From: Streptomyces sp. NBRC 110611
GTDB taxonomy: Bacteria; Actinomycetota; Actinomycetes; Streptomycetales; Streptomycetaceae
Length of the DNA stretch: 64,000 nt
Direction: 5' to 3'
NCBI RefSeq assembly: GCF_001590865.1
Contig: NZ_BBUY01000002.1
Coordinates: 743,215 to 807,214 of the forward strand
The position numbers were made by a program, and so were the translations under genes. The notes beneath the pieces are model-generated. The model had not been told where the DNA came from, ran no database searches, and saw only the letters and a list, made by a program, of their open reading frames with translations. This document shows positions 8,924 to 17,806 of this stretch, in pieces. Every line of letters starts with the position of its first letter. Position 1 is the stretch's first letter.

Positions 8924-9697
8924 TCAGGGCGCGGCCCCGCGTGCGGACGGTGTGCGGGTCACGGAGCGGCCCGCGGCCGAGACGGCGTGGGCGAAGGCGG
9001 CCGCGTCGAGGACGGCCGCACCGCCCGGGTCGTTGTTGAAGTAGGTGTGGACGTCGGCCCGGTCCGGCCAAGTGCCGGCGATCCGCCGCGCCCAGGTGGT
9101 GAGCGCCTGCCTGCCGTAGCGCGGCCAGGGTTCCGCGCGGCCCTCATGGAAGCGCAGATACCCCCAGTCGGCGGTCCGCCAGAGCGGCGTCACGGGCCTC
9201 GAGCACCGGTCCGCCCAGCACAGCGCGGCGCCCCGCCGCTCCAGCACGGTACGGATCTCCGCCGTCCACCACGAGTCGTGCCGGGGCTCGACGGCCACCC
9301 GGGTACCGTCCGGGAAGCAGGCGAGGCAGTCGTCCAGCAGACCGGCGTCCGCGTGCAGCGTGGGCGGCAGCTGGAGCAGGACGGGCCCGAGCCGGGGCCC
9401 CAGGGCGGCGGCGTGCGACAGCAGCCGCCGGACCGGCTCCTGCGGATCGCGCAGCCGCTTGATGTGGGTCAGATAGCGGCTGGCCTTGACGGCGATCACG
9501 AACCCTTCGGGGGTCCGGTCCCGCCAGTCGGCGAAGGTCTTCTCCTCGGGCAGGCGGTAGAAGGCGGCGTTGCTCTCGACGGTGGCGAACTGCCGCGCGT
9601 ACTCCTCCAGCCAGAGCCGCTGCGGCCGGTCCTCGGGGTAGAGGAGACCCCGCCAGTCCTTGTACTGCCAGCCGGACGTTCCGACGAGCACGGTCAT
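8924..9697 (-). CDS. DUF72 TIM-barrel protein
   Basis: 257 residues matching the DUF72/YecE family: N-terminal VLVGTSGWQYKDWRG, then YARQFATVESNAAFYRLPEE, then VAVEPRHDSWW, and a C-terminal DVHTYFNNDPGGAAVLDA. The family fold is a TIM barrel and its biochemical role is not established. The ATG at 9697 begins the conserved MTVLVGTSG, and the in-frame extension upstream is low-complexity, so the shorter start is preferred. It is divergent from the hydrolase-P450 operon across a 280-bp gap carrying the 21-bp repeat array. Confidence 0.88.
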   Translation of the reverse strand: MTVLVGTSGWQYKDWRGLLYPEDRPQRLWLEEYARQFATVESNAAFYRLPEEKTFADWRDRTPEGFVIAVKASRYLTHIKRLRDPQEPVRRLLSHAAALGPRLGPVLLQLPPTLHADAGLLDDCLACFPDGTRVAVEPRHDSWWTAEIRTVLERRGAALCWADRCSRPVTPLWRTADWGYLRFHEGRAEPWPRYGRQALTTWARRIAGTWPDRADVHTYFNNDPGGAAVLDAAAFAHAVSAAGRSVTRTPSARGAAP

Positions 9698-9867
9698 GCC
9701 CGGATCCCTGCCCCTGACGGACCGGGCCCTATCGGCCGGCCCGCCGGTGTCACCGGCCCGGCGGCCGTGGCGCCCTTGCGTGGCGGGGATGTTACAGCCA
9801 CTGTGGTCGGCAGCGGCACCGTCCCCGGGACCTGTGCCGATGGCCGTTTCCATGGCACTGTTCCCCC

Positions 9868-9972
9868 GTCACCCCGACCTGTCCCCACGACACCCCGAAC
9901 TCTCCCCACGTCACCCCGACCTGTCTTCCCGTCACCTCGACCTGTCCTGCCGTCACCTCGAGATCTCTGGAG
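9868..9972. repeat. Five-fold 21-bp tandem repeat upstream of hydrolase-P450 operon
   Basis: Units begin at exactly 9868, 9889, 9910, 9931 and 9952, each 21 bp, with core GTCACCCCGACCTGTC in the best copies (units 1 and 3) and drift in units 2, 4 and 5. Twenty-one base pairs is two helical turns, so each unit presents the same DNA face. The last unit abuts the start region of the hydrolase. The array is also open in the hydrolase frame (heptapeptide RHPDLSP), but there is no ribosome site upstream of it, so a regulatory array is favoured over an N-terminal repeat. Confidence 0.85.
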
Positions 9973-9977
9973 TGCGC

Positions 9978-10763
9978 GTGACGTTCGTCCTGCCTCACAC
10001 CCTGCACGGCACGGGACCGCACAAGGTCATCGCCGTCCACGGATGGTTCGCCGACCGGTCCGCCTACGACCCGGTCGTGCCGGACCTCGACCGGGACGCG
10101 TTCCAGTACGCGCTGGTCGACCTGCGCGGCTACGGCGAGGCGAGGGAAGCGGGCGGCGCGTACACCACCGCCGAGGGGGCGGCCGATGTGCTGGCGCTCG
10201 CCGGCCGGCTGGGCTGGGACCGGTTCTCGGTGGTCGGGCATTCGATGGGCGGCAGCGTCGTCCAGCGGGTGCTGGCCGCGGCACCGCACCGCGTCCGGCG
10301 GCTGGTCGGGATCTCGCCGGTGCCCGCCTCCGGTCTGCCGCTGCCGCCCGAGCAGTGGGAGCTGTTCTCCGCCGCGGCGCACAGCCCGGAGAACCGGCGG
10401 GCCATCATCGACTTCAGCACGGGCGGCCGGCGGCCCGCCGCCTGGCTGGACCGGATGGTGCGGCGGTCGCTGGAGCGCAGCGACCCCAAGGCGTTCCGTG
10501 CCTGGCTGGACTCCTGGGCCACCGAGGGGTTCGCCGACGAGGTCACGGGCTCGGCGGTGCCGGCGCTGGCGGTGACCGGGAAGCTGGACCCCGCGCTGCC
10601 GGCCGAACTGGCGCGGCGGACCTGGATGCAGTGGTACGCGGAGAGCCGCCTGGTCGAGCTGCCGTCGGCCGGGCACTATGCCATGGACGAGACCCCGCTG
10701 GAGCTGCTCCGGGTCGTCGAGGACTTCCTGCGCGGCGACGGCGGCAGCCCGGACACCGTATGA
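9978..10763 (+). CDS. Alpha/beta hydrolase
   Basis: 261 residues. HGWFADRSAYDPVVPDL gives the oxyanion region, VVGHSMGGSVVQ the nucleophile elbow (GHSMGG), VTGKLDPAL the acid region and PSAGHYAMDETP the catalytic His. It is a cytoplasmic esterase, lactonase or epoxide-hydrolase-like enzyme; substrate unknown. GTG 9978 lies five bases after GGAG and is preferred, GTG 9972 is the alternative. The stop overlaps the P450 ATG by four bases (ATGA), so the pair is one translationally coupled operon, suggesting it acts on the P450 substrate or product. Confidence 0.87.
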   Translation: MTFVLPHTLHGTGPHKVIAVHGWFADRSAYDPVVPDLDRDAFQYALVDLRGYGEAREAGGAYTTAEGAADVLALAGRLGWDRFSVVGHSMGGSVVQRVLAAAPHRVRRLVGISPVPASGLPLPPEQWELFSAAAHSPENRRAIIDFSTGGRRPAAWLDRMVRRSLERSDPKAFRAWLDSWATEGFADEVTGSAVPALAVTGKLDPALPAELARRTWMQWYAESRLVELPSAGHYAMDETPLELLRVVEDFLRGDGGSPDTV

Positions 10764-12136
10764 CGGTGCCCCCGGAACGTCCGGCCTCTCCGGTCCAGCA
10801 GCCCGGAGGGGCCGGACATCTGACGCCGCCGGTGCGGTCGTCGCCGGTACCGGACGTCTTCGACCCCCGCGGCTACGCCCGCGGCCTGCCGCACGCCGCG
10901 TACCGCCGGCTGCGCGACCACCACCCGGTGGCCTGGCAGGAGGAGCCCGCGGTGCTGGGCTGGCCGGCCGGCCCCGGGTTCTGGGCGGTCACCCGCCACC
11001 GTGACGTGGTGCGGGTCCTGAAGGACTCCCGGACCTTCTCCTCCTACCTGGGCGGCACCCAGATCCGCGACCCCGACCCGGCCGACCTGCCGTTCCTCCG
11101 CCGCATGATGCTCAATCAGGATCCTTCCCCGGGGTCGCCAGGCGGTTCGGGCAGGGCAGGCCCCCACGACCACGGGCGGCTGCGCCGGCTGGTGAGCCGG
11201 GCGTTCACCCCCGGCCGGGTCGGCCGCTTCGGCGCGGTCGTCCGCGCGCGGGCCCGCGGCCTGCTGACGGCGGCGGTCGGCACGGCCCGCGCCGGTGGCG
11301 GCGGCGAGTGCGACCTCGTCGCCACCGTCACCGACGACTACGCCCTGCTCAACCTCGCCGACCTGCTCGGTGTGCCGGCCGGTGAACGCGGGCTGCTCCT
11401 GGACTGGACCCGGCGGGTGATCGGCTACCAGGACCCGGACGAGGCCGGCCCGCCGGTGTCCGGCCCGGACGGGCGGCCCGCCGATCCGCGCTCCCCCGCC
11501 ATGCTGCGGGACATGTTCGGCTTCGCCCACGAGCTGGCCGCCCACAAGCGCCGCCATCCGGCCGACGACGTCATGACGATGCTCGCGCACGACCCCGAAC
11601 TGACCGCGCCGGAGCTGGAGATGTTCTTCTTCCTGCTCACCATCGCGGGGAACGACACGGTCCGCAGCGCGGCTCCCGGCGGCCTGCTGACGCTCGCCGG
11701 GCATCCGGCGGCGTACCGGACGCTGCGCGCGGGGGTACTGGCCGGGACGGCGGAGCTGGGCCCGTGCGTGGAGGAGCTGCTGCGCCGGCATCCGCCGGTG
11801 CTCAGCTTCCGCCGGACCGCGGCGTACGGCACCGAACTGGCCGGCCGCCGGATCGCCGCCGGGGACAAGGTGGTCGTCTTCCACGGCTCGGCGAACTACG
11901 ACGAGCGGGTCTTCACCGCCCCGCACCGGCTGGACCTGGCCCGCAGCCCCAACCCCCATGTCTCGTTCGGTGACGGCCCGCACATCTGCCTGGGCGCCCA
12001 CCTCGCCCGCCTCCAGCTGCGGCTGTTCTACGAGGAGACCGCGCGCCTGCTGCCCGCCCTGTCGCTCGCCGCCCCGCCGCGGCACCTCGTGTCGAACTTC
12101 ATCAACGGGGTGAAGTCGCTGCGCCTGCGGGTGTGA
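10760..12136 (+). CDS. Cytochrome P450 (CYP124/125/268-like)
   Basis: 458 residues. I-helix AGNDT at 296-300 (acid-alcohol oxygen activation pair), ExxR as EELLRR followed by HPPVLSFRRTA, and the haem loop SFGDGPHICLGAHLAR with Cys410 as thiolate ligand. The tail SNFINGVKSLRLRV is typical of actinobacterial lipid/sterol and terpene hydroxylases of the CYP124/125/268 group. Unusually, the stretch before the C-helix (about residues 122-136, SPGSPGGSGRAG) is an extra Gly/Ser/Pro-rich insertion just ahead of the His that normally pairs with the haem propionate. No ferredoxin gene is adjacent, so electrons must come from elsewhere. Confidence 0.93.
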   Translation: MTVPPERPASPVQQPGGAGHLTPPVRSSPVPDVFDPRGYARGLPHAAYRRLRDHHPVAWQEEPAVLGWPAGPGFWAVTRHRDVVRVLKDSRTFSSYLGGTQIRDPDPADLPFLRRMMLNQDPSPGSPGGSGRAGPHDHGRLRRLVSRAFTPGRVGRFGAVVRARARGLLTAAVGTARAGGGGECDLVATVTDDYALLNLADLLGVPAGERGLLLDWTRRVIGYQDPDEAGPPVSGPDGRPADPRSPAMLRDMFGFAHELAAHKRRHPADDVMTMLAHDPELTAPELEMFFFLLTIAGNDTVRSAAPGGLLTLAGHPAAYRTLRAGVLAGTAELGPCVEELLRRHPPVLSFRRTAAYGTELAGRRIAAGDKVVVFHGSANYDERVFTAPHRLDLARSPNPHVSFGDGPHICLGAHLARLQLRLFYEETARLLPALSLAAPPRHLVSNFINGVKSLRLRV

Positions 12137-12185
12137 GGAAGCGGGGATGAGGCGGGTGCGGGGGTGAGGAGGCGCCGTCGGCCCG

Positions 12186-12962
12186 TTACGCGTACAGCTC
12201 GCGGAGCCGTACGGACAGGCAGGTGACGCAGCCCTCGAGTTTCTCGAACTCGCTGATGTCCACGACGACCGGCTCGTAGCCGAGACCGGTGAAGAGCTCC
12301 GCGCTGCGCGGAGCACCGGCCGCCATCAGCAGCCTGCCGCCGCCGAGCAGGACGACATGGGCGCCGGACTCCTCGGGGACGGGCCGGAAGCGGGGGAAGA
12401 CGGCGGGGTCGTCGACCAGGGGCGGGTAGCCGATGACGGTGCCGTCCGGGAGTGCGGTCACGGCGGATTTGAGGTGCAGGACGCGGGTGACGGGTACGGC
12501 CGTCACACGGGCGCCCAGCGGTTCGAAGGCGGCGCGGAGCTGGCGTACTCCGTCGGCGTTGGTGCGGCCGCCGCGGCCGACGTAGACGGTGTCGCCGACC
12601 TTGAGGATGTCGCCGCCGTCGAGGGTGCCGGGCGGCCGGATCTCGTTGACGGAGCAGCCGAGGGCCTCGGCGGCGGCGCGGGCGGCGGGTATCTCGGCGC
12701 GGCGCTGCCCGGCGCCGGGGCGGGCGAGCAGGGCGACGTTGCGGAACATGACCATGGTGTCCTCGACGAAGACCGCGTCGGGGCAGTCGTCGGCGGGGGC
12801 CACCTCGGTGGTGTGCCAGCCGTGGTCGCGCAGTGCCCCGATGTAGGTCTCCCACTGGCGGAGGGCGAGGCCGGCGTCTATGGGGCGCCGGTCGATATGG
12901 GTGACCAGGCCCTCGGCCAGGCGGGGGCCGGGGCGGCGGACGAGGGCCTGTCGGCTCGGCAT
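12186..12962 (-). CDS. ddaH: Dimethylarginine dimethylaminohydrolase (dimethylargininase)
   Basis: 258 residues, the usual size. The amidinotransferase fold shows PDAVFVEDTMVMF (substrate Glu/Asp), TLDGGDILKVGDTVYVG, catalytic His163 in RVLHLKSAVT and catalytic Cys248 in GCVTCLSVRL. It should hydrolyse N-methylated arginines to citrulline and methylamines, salvaging arginine. The GntR gene lies 47 bp upstream on the same strand, implying a regulator-enzyme operon. The ATG start has AAAGG upstream. Arginine deiminase is the alternative family, but the length and Cys context fit dimethylargininase better. Confidence 0.88.
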   Translation of the reverse strand: MPSRQALVRRPGPRLAEGLVTHIDRRPIDAGLALRQWETYIGALRDHGWHTTEVAPADDCPDAVFVEDTMVMFRNVALLARPGAGQRRAEIPAARAAAEALGCSVNEIRPPGTLDGGDILKVGDTVYVGRGGRTNADGVRQLRAAFEPLGARVTAVPVTRVLHLKSAVTALPDGTVIGYPPLVDDPAVFPRFRPVPEESGAHVVLLGGGRLLMAAGAPRSAELFTGLGYEPVVVDISEFEKLEGCVTCLSVRLRELYA

Positions 12963-13009
12963 GGGCGGTGGCCTTTCGGGGGGCGGTGGCCTTTCGGGGT
13001 GGGGTGCGG

Positions 13010-13414
13010 TCAGGGCCGGTCCCCGTACGCGGCGCGCAGGGCGTCCTGTACGGCGGCGAGGGCGGCGCGGTGGTCGAGGCCGAGCCGCCGGGCGCGGCGG
13101 GCGTAGGCCTCGGCGGCCGCGGCGCCTTCCTTGTCGGCGGCGTCGCCGGCCGCGGCGATGAAGCTGCCGTTGCGGCCGCGGGTCTCGATCACGCCGTCGG
13201 TCTCCAGGGCGCGGTAGGCCTTGGCGACGGTGTTGGGCGCCAGGCCGAGGTCCTCGGCGAGGCCGCGGACGGTGGGGAGGCGGTAGCCGACCGGCAGGCC
13301 GCCGTCCCTGGCCCGGTCCGCGATCTGGGTGCGGACCTGCTCGAACGGTGCGACGGCGGACTCCGGGTCGATGGTGAGGCCGAGGGCGGCGGGGGTGGGG
13401 GCGTGCGGGGACAC
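13010..13414 (-). CDS. Short GntR (YtrA-type) regulator
   Basis: 134 residues with a single winged helix domain: VRTQIADRARDGGLPVGYRL, then LAEDLGLAPNTVAKAYRALE and the wing ETRGRNGSFI, followed by a ~40-residue helical tail instead of a ligand domain, as in the YtrA subgroup. GTG 13414 has CAGGAG upstream and begins MSPHAPTPAALGL. Located directly upstream of ddaH on the same strand, it probably controls that gene and itself. The effector is unknown. Confidence 0.85.
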   Translation of the reverse strand: MSPHAPTPAALGLTIDPESAVAPFEQVRTQIADRARDGGLPVGYRLPTVRGLAEDLGLAPNTVAKAYRALETDGVIETRGRNGSFIAAAGDAADKEGAAAAEAYARRARRLGLDHRAALAAVQDALRAAYGDRP

Positions 13415-13521
13415 GGGGCGCTCCTGGTGCGGTACGTGAGGTGAGGCGAGGTGCGCATGCTTTGTCGCATCCATTGTGCGCCAGGAGCGCCTCCGGTGAC
13501 AGGTACCTCGGGTACCCGGTG

Positions 13522-15372
13522 TCACAGCTCCAGCGTGGTGCCCGTGGTCCGCAGCCAGGTGTTCATGCCGAGGACCAGTTCGGCGCCGGGGCGGATGTCG
13601 TTGGCCGCACCGTCGGCGGTGGCCTCCGAGAGGGCGGCGCCGTCCAGCAGGGGCCGGACGGGGGCGTCCCGGTCGGCGGCCACCTCCCTCAGCCCGGCGC
13701 GCAGCGCCTCGTTGTAGCGCGGGTCCTGGGTCGCGGGGTAGGGGCTCTTGACGCGGTCGGCGACCAGGTCGGGCAGGACGTCGCGGGTGGCGGCGCGCAG
13801 CAGCGACTTCTCCCGGCCGTCGAAGGTCTTCATGGACCAGGGGGTGTTGAAGACGTACTCGACGAGGCGGTGGTCGCAGAACGGGACCCGGACCTCCAGC
13901 CCGACGGCCATGCTGGCGCGGTCCTTGCGGTCGAGCAGGATCTGGACGAAGCGGGTCAGGTGGAGGTAGCTGATCTCGCGCATCCGCCGCTGGTGGCCGG
14001 TGTCGCTGTCGAGGTACGGCACTTCGGTGAGCGCCTCGCGGTAGCGGCGGGCCTCGTAGCCGGGCAGGTCGAGTTTGCCGAGGAGGCCGGTGTCCAGGAG
14101 CGCCTCGCGGGTGGCGTGGCCGCCGGTGAAGGTGTTGCCGAGGCCGGCCGCGATCCAGGGGAAGGTGTCGGCGGCCACGGCCTCGGGGTCGTGGAACCAG
14201 CGGTAGCCGCCGAAGATCTCGTCGGCGGACTCGCCGGAGAGGGCGACCGTGGACTGTTCGCGGACGGCCTTGAACAGCAGGTAGAGGGAGGTGTCGCCGT
14301 CGCCGAAGCCGTTGGGCAGGTCGCGGGCGGCGATGACCGCGGCGCGGTGGCCGGGGTCCATCAGCGCGGCGGTGTCCAGGACGATGTCACGGTGCGCGGA
14401 CCGGACGTGTGCGGCCAGGGCGTGGGCGTAGGGCCCGTCGGGGGTGCCGCGGAGGTCGTCGGGGGTGAAGTTCTCGGTGTAGCCGGTGAAGTCGACGGCG
14501 AACGAGCGCACCGGCCCGGCGCCCTGGGCGGCCAGCGCCTTGGCGGCGAGCGCGGTGATGGCGGACGAGTCGAGGCCGCCGGAGAGCAGGGTGCACAGCG
14601 GCACGTCGGCGATCAGCTGGCGGGCGACGATGTCGTCGAGCAGCTCACGTATACGGGCGACGGTGGTGTCGAGGTCGTCGGTGTGCTCGCGGGCCTCAAG
14701 TGCCCAGTAGCGCTTGACGGTCGGTCCGCCGCGGGTCACCCGGACGAGATGGCCGGGGCGGACCTCGTGCATGCCCTTGTAGACGGCGTGGCCGGGGGTC
14801 TTGGTGAAGGTGATCAGCTCGGCGAGTCCCTCGGCGTCGACCACGGGCCGTACGGCGGGGTGGGCGAGGATCGCCTTGGGTTCGGAGCCGAACAGCACTC
14901 CGTCGGGGGTGGGGTGGTAGTAGAGCGGCTTGATGCCCATCCGGTCGCGGACCAGAAGGAGTTCCTCGGTCCGGGGGTCCCAGAGGGCGAAGGCGTACAT
15001 GCCGTTGAGGCGCTCGGCGAACGCGTCGCCCCACTGGAGGTAGGCGTGCAGCACCACTTCGGTGTCGCTGCTGGTGCGGAAGGTGTGGCCGAGCTGCTCC
15101 AGTTCGGCGCGCAGCTCGCGGTAGTTGTAGACCTCGCCGCTGTAGGTGGTGACGATCTGGGTGCGGCCGTCGCGTTCGACGGTCATCGGCTGCTTTCCGC
15201 CCTCGATGTCGATGACGGCGAGCCGGCGGTGGCCGAACGCGGCATGCGTGTCGAGCCAGACGCCGCCGGCGTCGGGGCCGCGGCAGGCCATGGTGGCGGT
15301 CATCGCGTCGAGCGTGGGGCGCTGGGTCGTCAGGTCGTTGTCGTAGGAGATCCATCCGGTGATTCCGCACAT
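13522..15372 (-). CDS. asnB: Asparagine synthase (glutamine-hydrolysing)
   Basis: 616 residues. Ntn glutaminase starts at MCGITGWISYDND with Cys2 as nucleophile and has CRGPDAGGVW and TYSGEVYNYRELR. The synthetase half has the pyrophosphate loop LLSGGLDSSAITALA and ALSGESADEIFGGYRW, then VRVPFCDHRLVEYVF. It forms asparagine from aspartate, glutamine and ATP in the cytoplasm. The AAGGAG site upstream of ATG 15372 confirms removal-ready Cys2. The gene is monocistronic and divergent from the acetyltransferase. No secondary-metabolite genes surround it, so a primary-metabolism role is likely. Confidence 0.95.
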   Translation of the reverse strand: MCGITGWISYDNDLTTQRPTLDAMTATMACRGPDAGGVWLDTHAAFGHRRLAVIDIEGGKQPMTVERDGRTQIVTTYSGEVYNYRELRAELEQLGHTFRTSSDTEVVLHAYLQWGDAFAERLNGMYAFALWDPRTEELLLVRDRMGIKPLYYHPTPDGVLFGSEPKAILAHPAVRPVVDAEGLAELITFTKTPGHAVYKGMHEVRPGHLVRVTRGGPTVKRYWALEAREHTDDLDTTVARIRELLDDIVARQLIADVPLCTLLSGGLDSSAITALAAKALAAQGAGPVRSFAVDFTGYTENFTPDDLRGTPDGPYAHALAAHVRSAHRDIVLDTAALMDPGHRAAVIAARDLPNGFGDGDTSLYLLFKAVREQSTVALSGESADEIFGGYRWFHDPEAVAADTFPWIAAGLGNTFTGGHATREALLDTGLLGKLDLPGYEARRYREALTEVPYLDSDTGHQRRMREISYLHLTRFVQILLDRKDRASMAVGLEVRVPFCDHRLVEYVFNTPWSMKTFDGREKSLLRAATRDVLPDLVADRVKSPYPATQDPRYNEALRAGLREVAADRDAPVRPLLDGAALSEATADGAANDIRPGAELVLGMNTWLRTTGTTLEL

Positions 15373-15673
15373 CTTCGCGGCTCCTTCCCTCTGGCGGCGG
15401 GCGGCCGCAGTCCGGCGGCGGCCCGCTCGATCACCCCGCCCGATCACCGTACGCCGATATAGATGTACGGGCCACTCAAACTGGCGGCGACCGTCCGGAA
15501 CAAGTCACTCGCCCACCGCGACGCCGAACGCGGTACGGAACGGCGGGGCTCGGCACGGCCCGTCCCCGCCGGTACGGCGCGGCCCTCCCCCCGGCACGGC
15601 GCGGCCCGTCCCCGGAGAACACCCCGGAAAACCAGCGGCAGAAGGGACCTTCCGGAGCGTACCGTCCGCCGTT
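15373..15673. other. Divergent intergenic region, asnB / acetyltransferase
   Basis: Contains both start regions. Near asnB the sequence is locally A/T richer (CGATATAGATGTACG around 15455-15470), a plausible promoter area. From about 15545 to 15620 there are degenerate repeats of CGGCACGGCGCGGCCCGTCC. No convincing small gene. Confidence 0.5.
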
Positions 15674-16612
15674 ATGACACTCACCGTGCGCGACTTCCGC
15701 CCGGCCGACGCCAAGGCCGTCGCCGATGTGCGACGGCTCGCCGTGCCCCATCTGCTCTCCACTCCGCAGGGCGTCGCCTGGGAGATCTCCACCGCCGCCG
15801 CGGCGCAGCGCCGACGGCTGTTCGTCGCCGAGCGGGACGGCAGGGTCGTCGGCGCGCTCCGCGCGTCGCTGCTGCACGACAGCAGCGTCCCGGGCCGGGC
15901 CGAGGCCACGCCGCACGTCCACCCGGACCACCGGGGCCGCGGCGTCGGCCACGCCCTGCTGACCTCGGCCGAGGAGCACCTGACCGCGGTCGGCGCGACC
16001 CACCTCTACGCCTGGGCCAACGACACACCCGGGGCGCACGCCTTCGCGGAGCGCCACGGCTACCGCCGTACCCGCGCGGGCCGCATCCTCCGGCTCGACC
16101 TCACGGCGGCCGCCCTGCCGCCGCTGCCCTCCCCGCTGCCGCCCGGCGTCCGGCTGCTCACCGGCGCGGACCTGGACGCCGATCCCCGGCCGCTGTACGC
16201 GGTCGAGGCCGAGGCCGCCGCCGACGAACCGGGCGACGTCCCGGCCGACGCCACGACGTACGAGGACTGGCTGCGGCGCACCTGGGAACACCCCCTCACG
16301 GACCTGGACCTGACGTCGGTGGTGACCCTCGACGGCGAGGCCGTCTCCTTCACCCTGGCCATGACCGACGGCCGGGGCCGCTATGTGTCGGCCATGACCG
16401 GAACCCGCCGCGCCGTCCGCGGCCGCGGCCTGGCCCGGCTGGCCAAGACCGCCTCGCTCCACCGCGCCCGCGACACCGGCTGCACCGACGCCTTCACCGG
16501 CAACGACGCGGCCAACGCCCCGATGCTGGCGATCAACCAGTCCTTCGGCTACCGGCCGTTCGCCGACGAATGGCGGTACGTACGGGAGTTGCGGCGGGAC
16601 GCGGAGGGCTAG
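15674..16612 (+). CDS. Tandem-GNAT acetyltransferase
   Basis: 312 residues with two GNAT domains. The first has the acetyl-CoA loop VHPDHRGRGVGHALLTSAEE and ends near residue 150. The second has TRRAVRGRGLARLAKTASLH, with a conserved FTGNDAANAPMLAINQSFGY typical of the second domain of MshD-like and related double-GNAT proteins. Substrate unknown; it acetylates an amine in the cytoplasm, possibly an antibiotic or a metabolite. ATG 15674 begins the conserved MTLTVRDFRPAD; upstream in-frame sequence is repeat-derived. Mycothiol synthase proper is unlikely because that gene has a different context, but I cannot exclude it. Confidence 0.85.
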   Translation: MTLTVRDFRPADAKAVADVRRLAVPHLLSTPQGVAWEISTAAAAQRRRLFVAERDGRVVGALRASLLHDSSVPGRAEATPHVHPDHRGRGVGHALLTSAEEHLTAVGATHLYAWANDTPGAHAFAERHGYRRTRAGRILRLDLTAAALPPLPSPLPPGVRLLTGADLDADPRPLYAVEAEAAADEPGDVPADATTYEDWLRRTWEHPLTDLDLTSVVTLDGEAVSFTLAMTDGRGRYVSAMTGTRRAVRGRGLARLAKTASLHRARDTGCTDAFTGNDAANAPMLAINQSFGYRPFADEWRYVRELRRDAEG

Positions 16613-16781
16613 CGCCGGTCCGATGGGTCGGGCCCGGTCTTCCTGTGCCCTCGCTCAAGGCCGCCTTAAGCCCGGCATAAAGATCGTCCCGATCGCCGTT
16701 CCGGGCTCAAAACCGCAGGTCGGCGGGGCTAGCGTGCGGGTCGCAAGTCGGCACTGGCAACTGATGGAGGAGACCCCCACG

Positions 16782-17798
16782 ATGAGCGTTCGTCGCAAGG
16801 CCACCGGGATCGCGCTGGTCGGTATCGCCCCGCTCGCGCTGACCGCGCTCACCGCGAGCCCCGCCGTCGCGCACGGTTCGATGTCGGACCCGGTCAGCCG
16901 GGTCTCGGCCTGTTACGCGGAGGGGCCGGAGAGCCCGAAGTCCGCTGCGTGCAAGGCCGCCGTGCAGGTCGGCGGGGCGCAGGCGCTCTACGACTGGAAC
17001 GGGGTGCGGGACGGCAACGCCGGCGGGAAGTCGAAGGAGAGGATCCCGGACGGCAAGCTCTGCAGCGCCGGCGACGACGCGTACAAGGGCCTGGACCTGC
17101 CGCGCGCCGACTGGCCGTCGTCCGCGATGCGGGCCGGCGACCACACGTTCCGCTACCGGGCCACCGCCCCGCACAAGGGCTCCTTCGCGCTGTACCTCAC
17201 CAAGGAAGGCTATGACCCGGCCAAGCCGCTGAAGTGGTCGGACCTGGAGCCGGAGCCGTTCGCAAAGGTCACCGACCCGGCGCTGAAGGGCGGGGAGTAC
17301 GTCTTCGAGGGCAAGGTGCCCCAGCGGTCCGGGCGGCACCTGATCTACAGCATCTGGCAGCGGTCGGACAGCCCCGAGGCGTTCTACACCTGCTCGGACG
17401 TCGTCTTCGGCAAGGACGGCGCCGGGTCCGGCGGACCGGCCGGGGCACCCGCGCCGGCCGCCTCCGCGCCGACGGACCGCCAGATCGCGGCAGGGGCCGA
17501 CAAGTCGTCGATGGGGGCGATGAGGCCGAGGGAGGCGAAGGAGGCGGAGAAGGAAGCGGAGAAGCCACGGGACACGGGCCGGGACGGGCACGAGCACGGG
17601 CACGGCCATGAGGGCGGCAGCGGCAACGCGGTGCGGCCCGACGGGGCCGGTGAGCCGGTCGACGGGCAGCGGCTCGCGGAGACCGGTGGGGACACCTCCG
17701 TCGCCCCGATGGCCATCGGTGGCGCGGCCGTGCTGGCCGCCGGCGCCGCGGCCCTGTGGGTCACCGCCCGCCGCAGGGCCGCCCGGCACCGCGGCTGA
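16782..17798 (+). CDS. Sortase-anchored AA10 lytic polysaccharide monooxygenase
   Basis: 338 residues. The signal peptide (1-30) cleaves before His31 (PAVA|HGSMSDPVSR), which together with His121 (AGDHTFRY) forms the copper histidine brace. Phe201 in SPEAFYTCSDVVF is the likely axial residue. The catalytic domain ends near 212, followed by an Ala/Pro/Glu-rich linker, a His-rich patch HEHGHGHEG (270-278), then LAETG at 298-302, a hydrophobic span and a basic tail. That ending is a class E-type cell-wall sorting signal, so the enzyme should be displayed on peptidoglycan rather than released. It oxidatively cleaves chitin or cellulose. ATG 16782 follows GGAGGAG. Confidence 0.93.
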   Translation: MSVRRKATGIALVGIAPLALTALTASPAVAHGSMSDPVSRVSACYAEGPESPKSAACKAAVQVGGAQALYDWNGVRDGNAGGKSKERIPDGKLCSAGDDAYKGLDLPRADWPSSAMRAGDHTFRYRATAPHKGSFALYLTKEGYDPAKPLKWSDLEPEPFAKVTDPALKGGEYVFEGKVPQRSGRHLIYSIWQRSDSPEAFYTCSDVVFGKDGAGSGGPAGAPAPAASAPTDRQIAAGADKSSMGAMRPREAKEAEKEAEKPRDTGRDGHEHGHGHEGGSGNAVRPDGAGEPVDGQRLAETGGDTSVAPMAIGGAAVLAAGAAALWVTARRRAARHRG

Positions 17799-17806
17799 CC
17801 GCCGTA

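Noticed and set aside
9868..9972. Possible CRISPR array
   Set aside because: Units are contiguous without spacers and GC-rich; no cas genes in the window.
8819..12136. A 1105-codon plus-strand open frame
   Set aside because: Only its last part (10760-12136) is the P450; the rest runs antisense through the DUF72 gene and out of frame through the hydrolase. High GC keeps stop codons rare.
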